Shown: positions 34,111 to 34,955 of the stretch, one piece after another
How positions within the stretch are numbered: position 1 is the stretch's first letter
Layout of the letters: every line of letters begins with the position of its first letter
NCBI RefSeq assembly: GCF_001426665.1
Contig: NZ_LMEY01000029.1
Location: 1 to 34,955 of the forward strand
Direction of reading: 5' to 3'
DNA from: Rhizobium sp. Root1334
GTDB taxonomy: Bacteria > Pseudomonadota > Alphaproteobacteria > Rhizobiales > Rhizobiaceae
DNA: 34,955 bases
The notes under the pieces: model-generated
The model's input: only the letters and a program-made list of their open reading frames with translations
Told to the model about the DNA's origin: nothing
The model's database searches: none
Program-made: the position numbers and the translations under genes

Positions 34111-34955
34111 TCAGGCGACGGCCCTTGCGAGCGCGCAACGCGACCAGAGCTGGTGCAGCGCGCCGACCAGATGATCGAGATCGGCATCCGAATGCAGCGG
34201 CGTCGGCGTGATGCGCAGACGCTCGGTCTTCTTCGGCACCGTCGGATAGTTGATCGGCTGAACGTAGACGCCGCAATTGTCGAGAAGCAGATCGGAGATC
34301 CACTTGCACTTCGACGCGTCGCCAACAATCACCGGCACGATATGGCTCGGATTGTTGAGGTGCGGAATGCCGTTCTTGTCGAGCAGATTGCGCAGACGAC
34401 GGACACGTTCCTGATGGGCGAAGCGTTCGACTTGGCTTTCCTTCAGATGCCGGATCGAGGCGACCGCACCGGCAGCCAATGCCGGCGGCAGCGCCGTCGT
34501 GAAGATGAAACCGGATGCGAAGGAGCGGATGAAATCGCACAGCGCCGTCGATGCAGCGATGTAACCGCCCATGACGCCAAACGCCTTGCCGAGTGTGCCT
34601 TCGATCACCGTCAGGCGGTGCATCAGGCCTTCGCGCTCAGCGATACCGCCGCCACGTGCGCCGTACATGCCGACAGCGTGCACTTCATCGAGATACGTCA
34701 TCGCGCCATACTTGTCGGCGAGATCGCAGATTTCCTTGATCGGGGCGATATCGCCATCCATCGAGTAAACCGATTCAAACGCGATGATCTTCGGCGCGCG
34801 CGGATCGGCGGCCTGCAGCTTCGCTTCGAGATCCGTCAGCGAGTTATGCTTGAAGATCACCCGCTCGCACTTGGAGTAGCGGATGCCTTCGATCATCGAT
34901 GCGTGATTCCCGGCGTCCGAAAAGACGATCACACCGGGAATCTTCGAACAGAGCG
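34111..34955 (-). CDS. hemA: 5-aminolevulinate synthase, C-terminal part (gene runs off the right edge)
   Basis: The last 281 or so residues of a PLP-dependent 5-aminolevulinate synthase, which condenses glycine and succinyl-CoA to start haem synthesis (the alphaproteobacterial C4 route). Visible motifs: [40 protein letters not shown] (the Asp that pairs with the PLP pyridine), [14 protein letters not shown] with the PLP-binding Lys, and [13 protein letters not shown]. The C terminus is [22 protein letters not shown]. The frame stays open to the last base of the window (LCSKIPG... precedes the GTG at 34932, which is internal and not the start). The full protein should be about 400-405 aa, so roughly the first 120-125 residues are outside the window. 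No damage is visible. Confidence 0.96.
   Translation of the reverse strand, partial: LCSKIPGVIVFSDAGNHASMIEGIRYSKCERVIFKHNSLTDLEAKLQAADPRAPKIIAFESVYSMDGDIAPIKEICDLADKYGAMTYLDEVHAVGMYGARGGGIAEREGLMHRLTVIEGTLGKAFGVMGGYIAASTALCDFIRSFASGFIFTTALPPALAAGAVASIRHLKESQVERFAHQERVRRLRNLLDKNGIPHLNNPSHIVPVIVGDASKCKWISDLLLDNCGVYVQPINYPTVPKKTERLRITPTPLHSDADLDHLVGALHQLWSRCALARAVA

Overview
The window looks like chromosomal DNA from a Rhizobiales bacterium (Rhizobium/Agrobacterium-like). The pointers are a BA14K-family secreted protein, a 5-aminolevulinate synthase (the C4 haem route of alphaproteobacteria), a rhizobial-type intergenic mosaic palindrome, very high G+C at third codon positions, and many CUT2-type ABC importers.

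Layout. 1-1843 (+): a possible short ORF, then an aldehyde dehydrogenase. 1941-10831 (all -): a BA14K protein, a small unknown protein, a FloR/CmlA-like MFS exporter, cobalamin-dependent methionine synthase (metH) with a perfect 20-bp operator-like palindrome upstream, and an operon for a Mak-type sugar kinase, a UPF0303 protein and an AGE-family sugar isomerase/epimerase. 11050-11126: tRNA-Arg(CCT). 11506-15194 (-): a tiny lipoprotein, a Cys/Met-metabolism PLP enzyme, and a CPA2 antiporter carrying a cyclic-nucleotide-binding domain. 15416-15903 (+): two very small genes.

16000-29293 is the most distinctive block. It holds a FAD/NAD(P)-binding oxidoreductase, an SfnB-type and a DszC-type flavin monooxygenase (both with the C-terminal RTHTLHDP motif rather than an acyl-CoA dehydrogenase active site), and two complete CUT2 ABC importers. 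The first importer is split over a divergent promoter: solute-binding protein plus the DszC-like enzyme leftward, ATPase plus permease rightward. The second is a linear set of binding protein, ATPase and two permeases. Several transcription units here start behind AT-rich spacers that share a CTATAGA-like core. My inference is a co-regulated system that imports an organosulfur compound, perhaps a thio- or sulfo-sugar, and cleaves it oxidatively for sulfur. With metH and the PLP enzyme nearby, sulfur metabolism recurs across the window.

29400-34955: a META-MliC fusion protein (-), dxr of the MEP isoprenoid pathway (+), a membrane-anchored protein with an Ig-like domain and a divergent NodB-like deacetylase domain (+), and the 3' part of hemA (-), which runs off the right edge.
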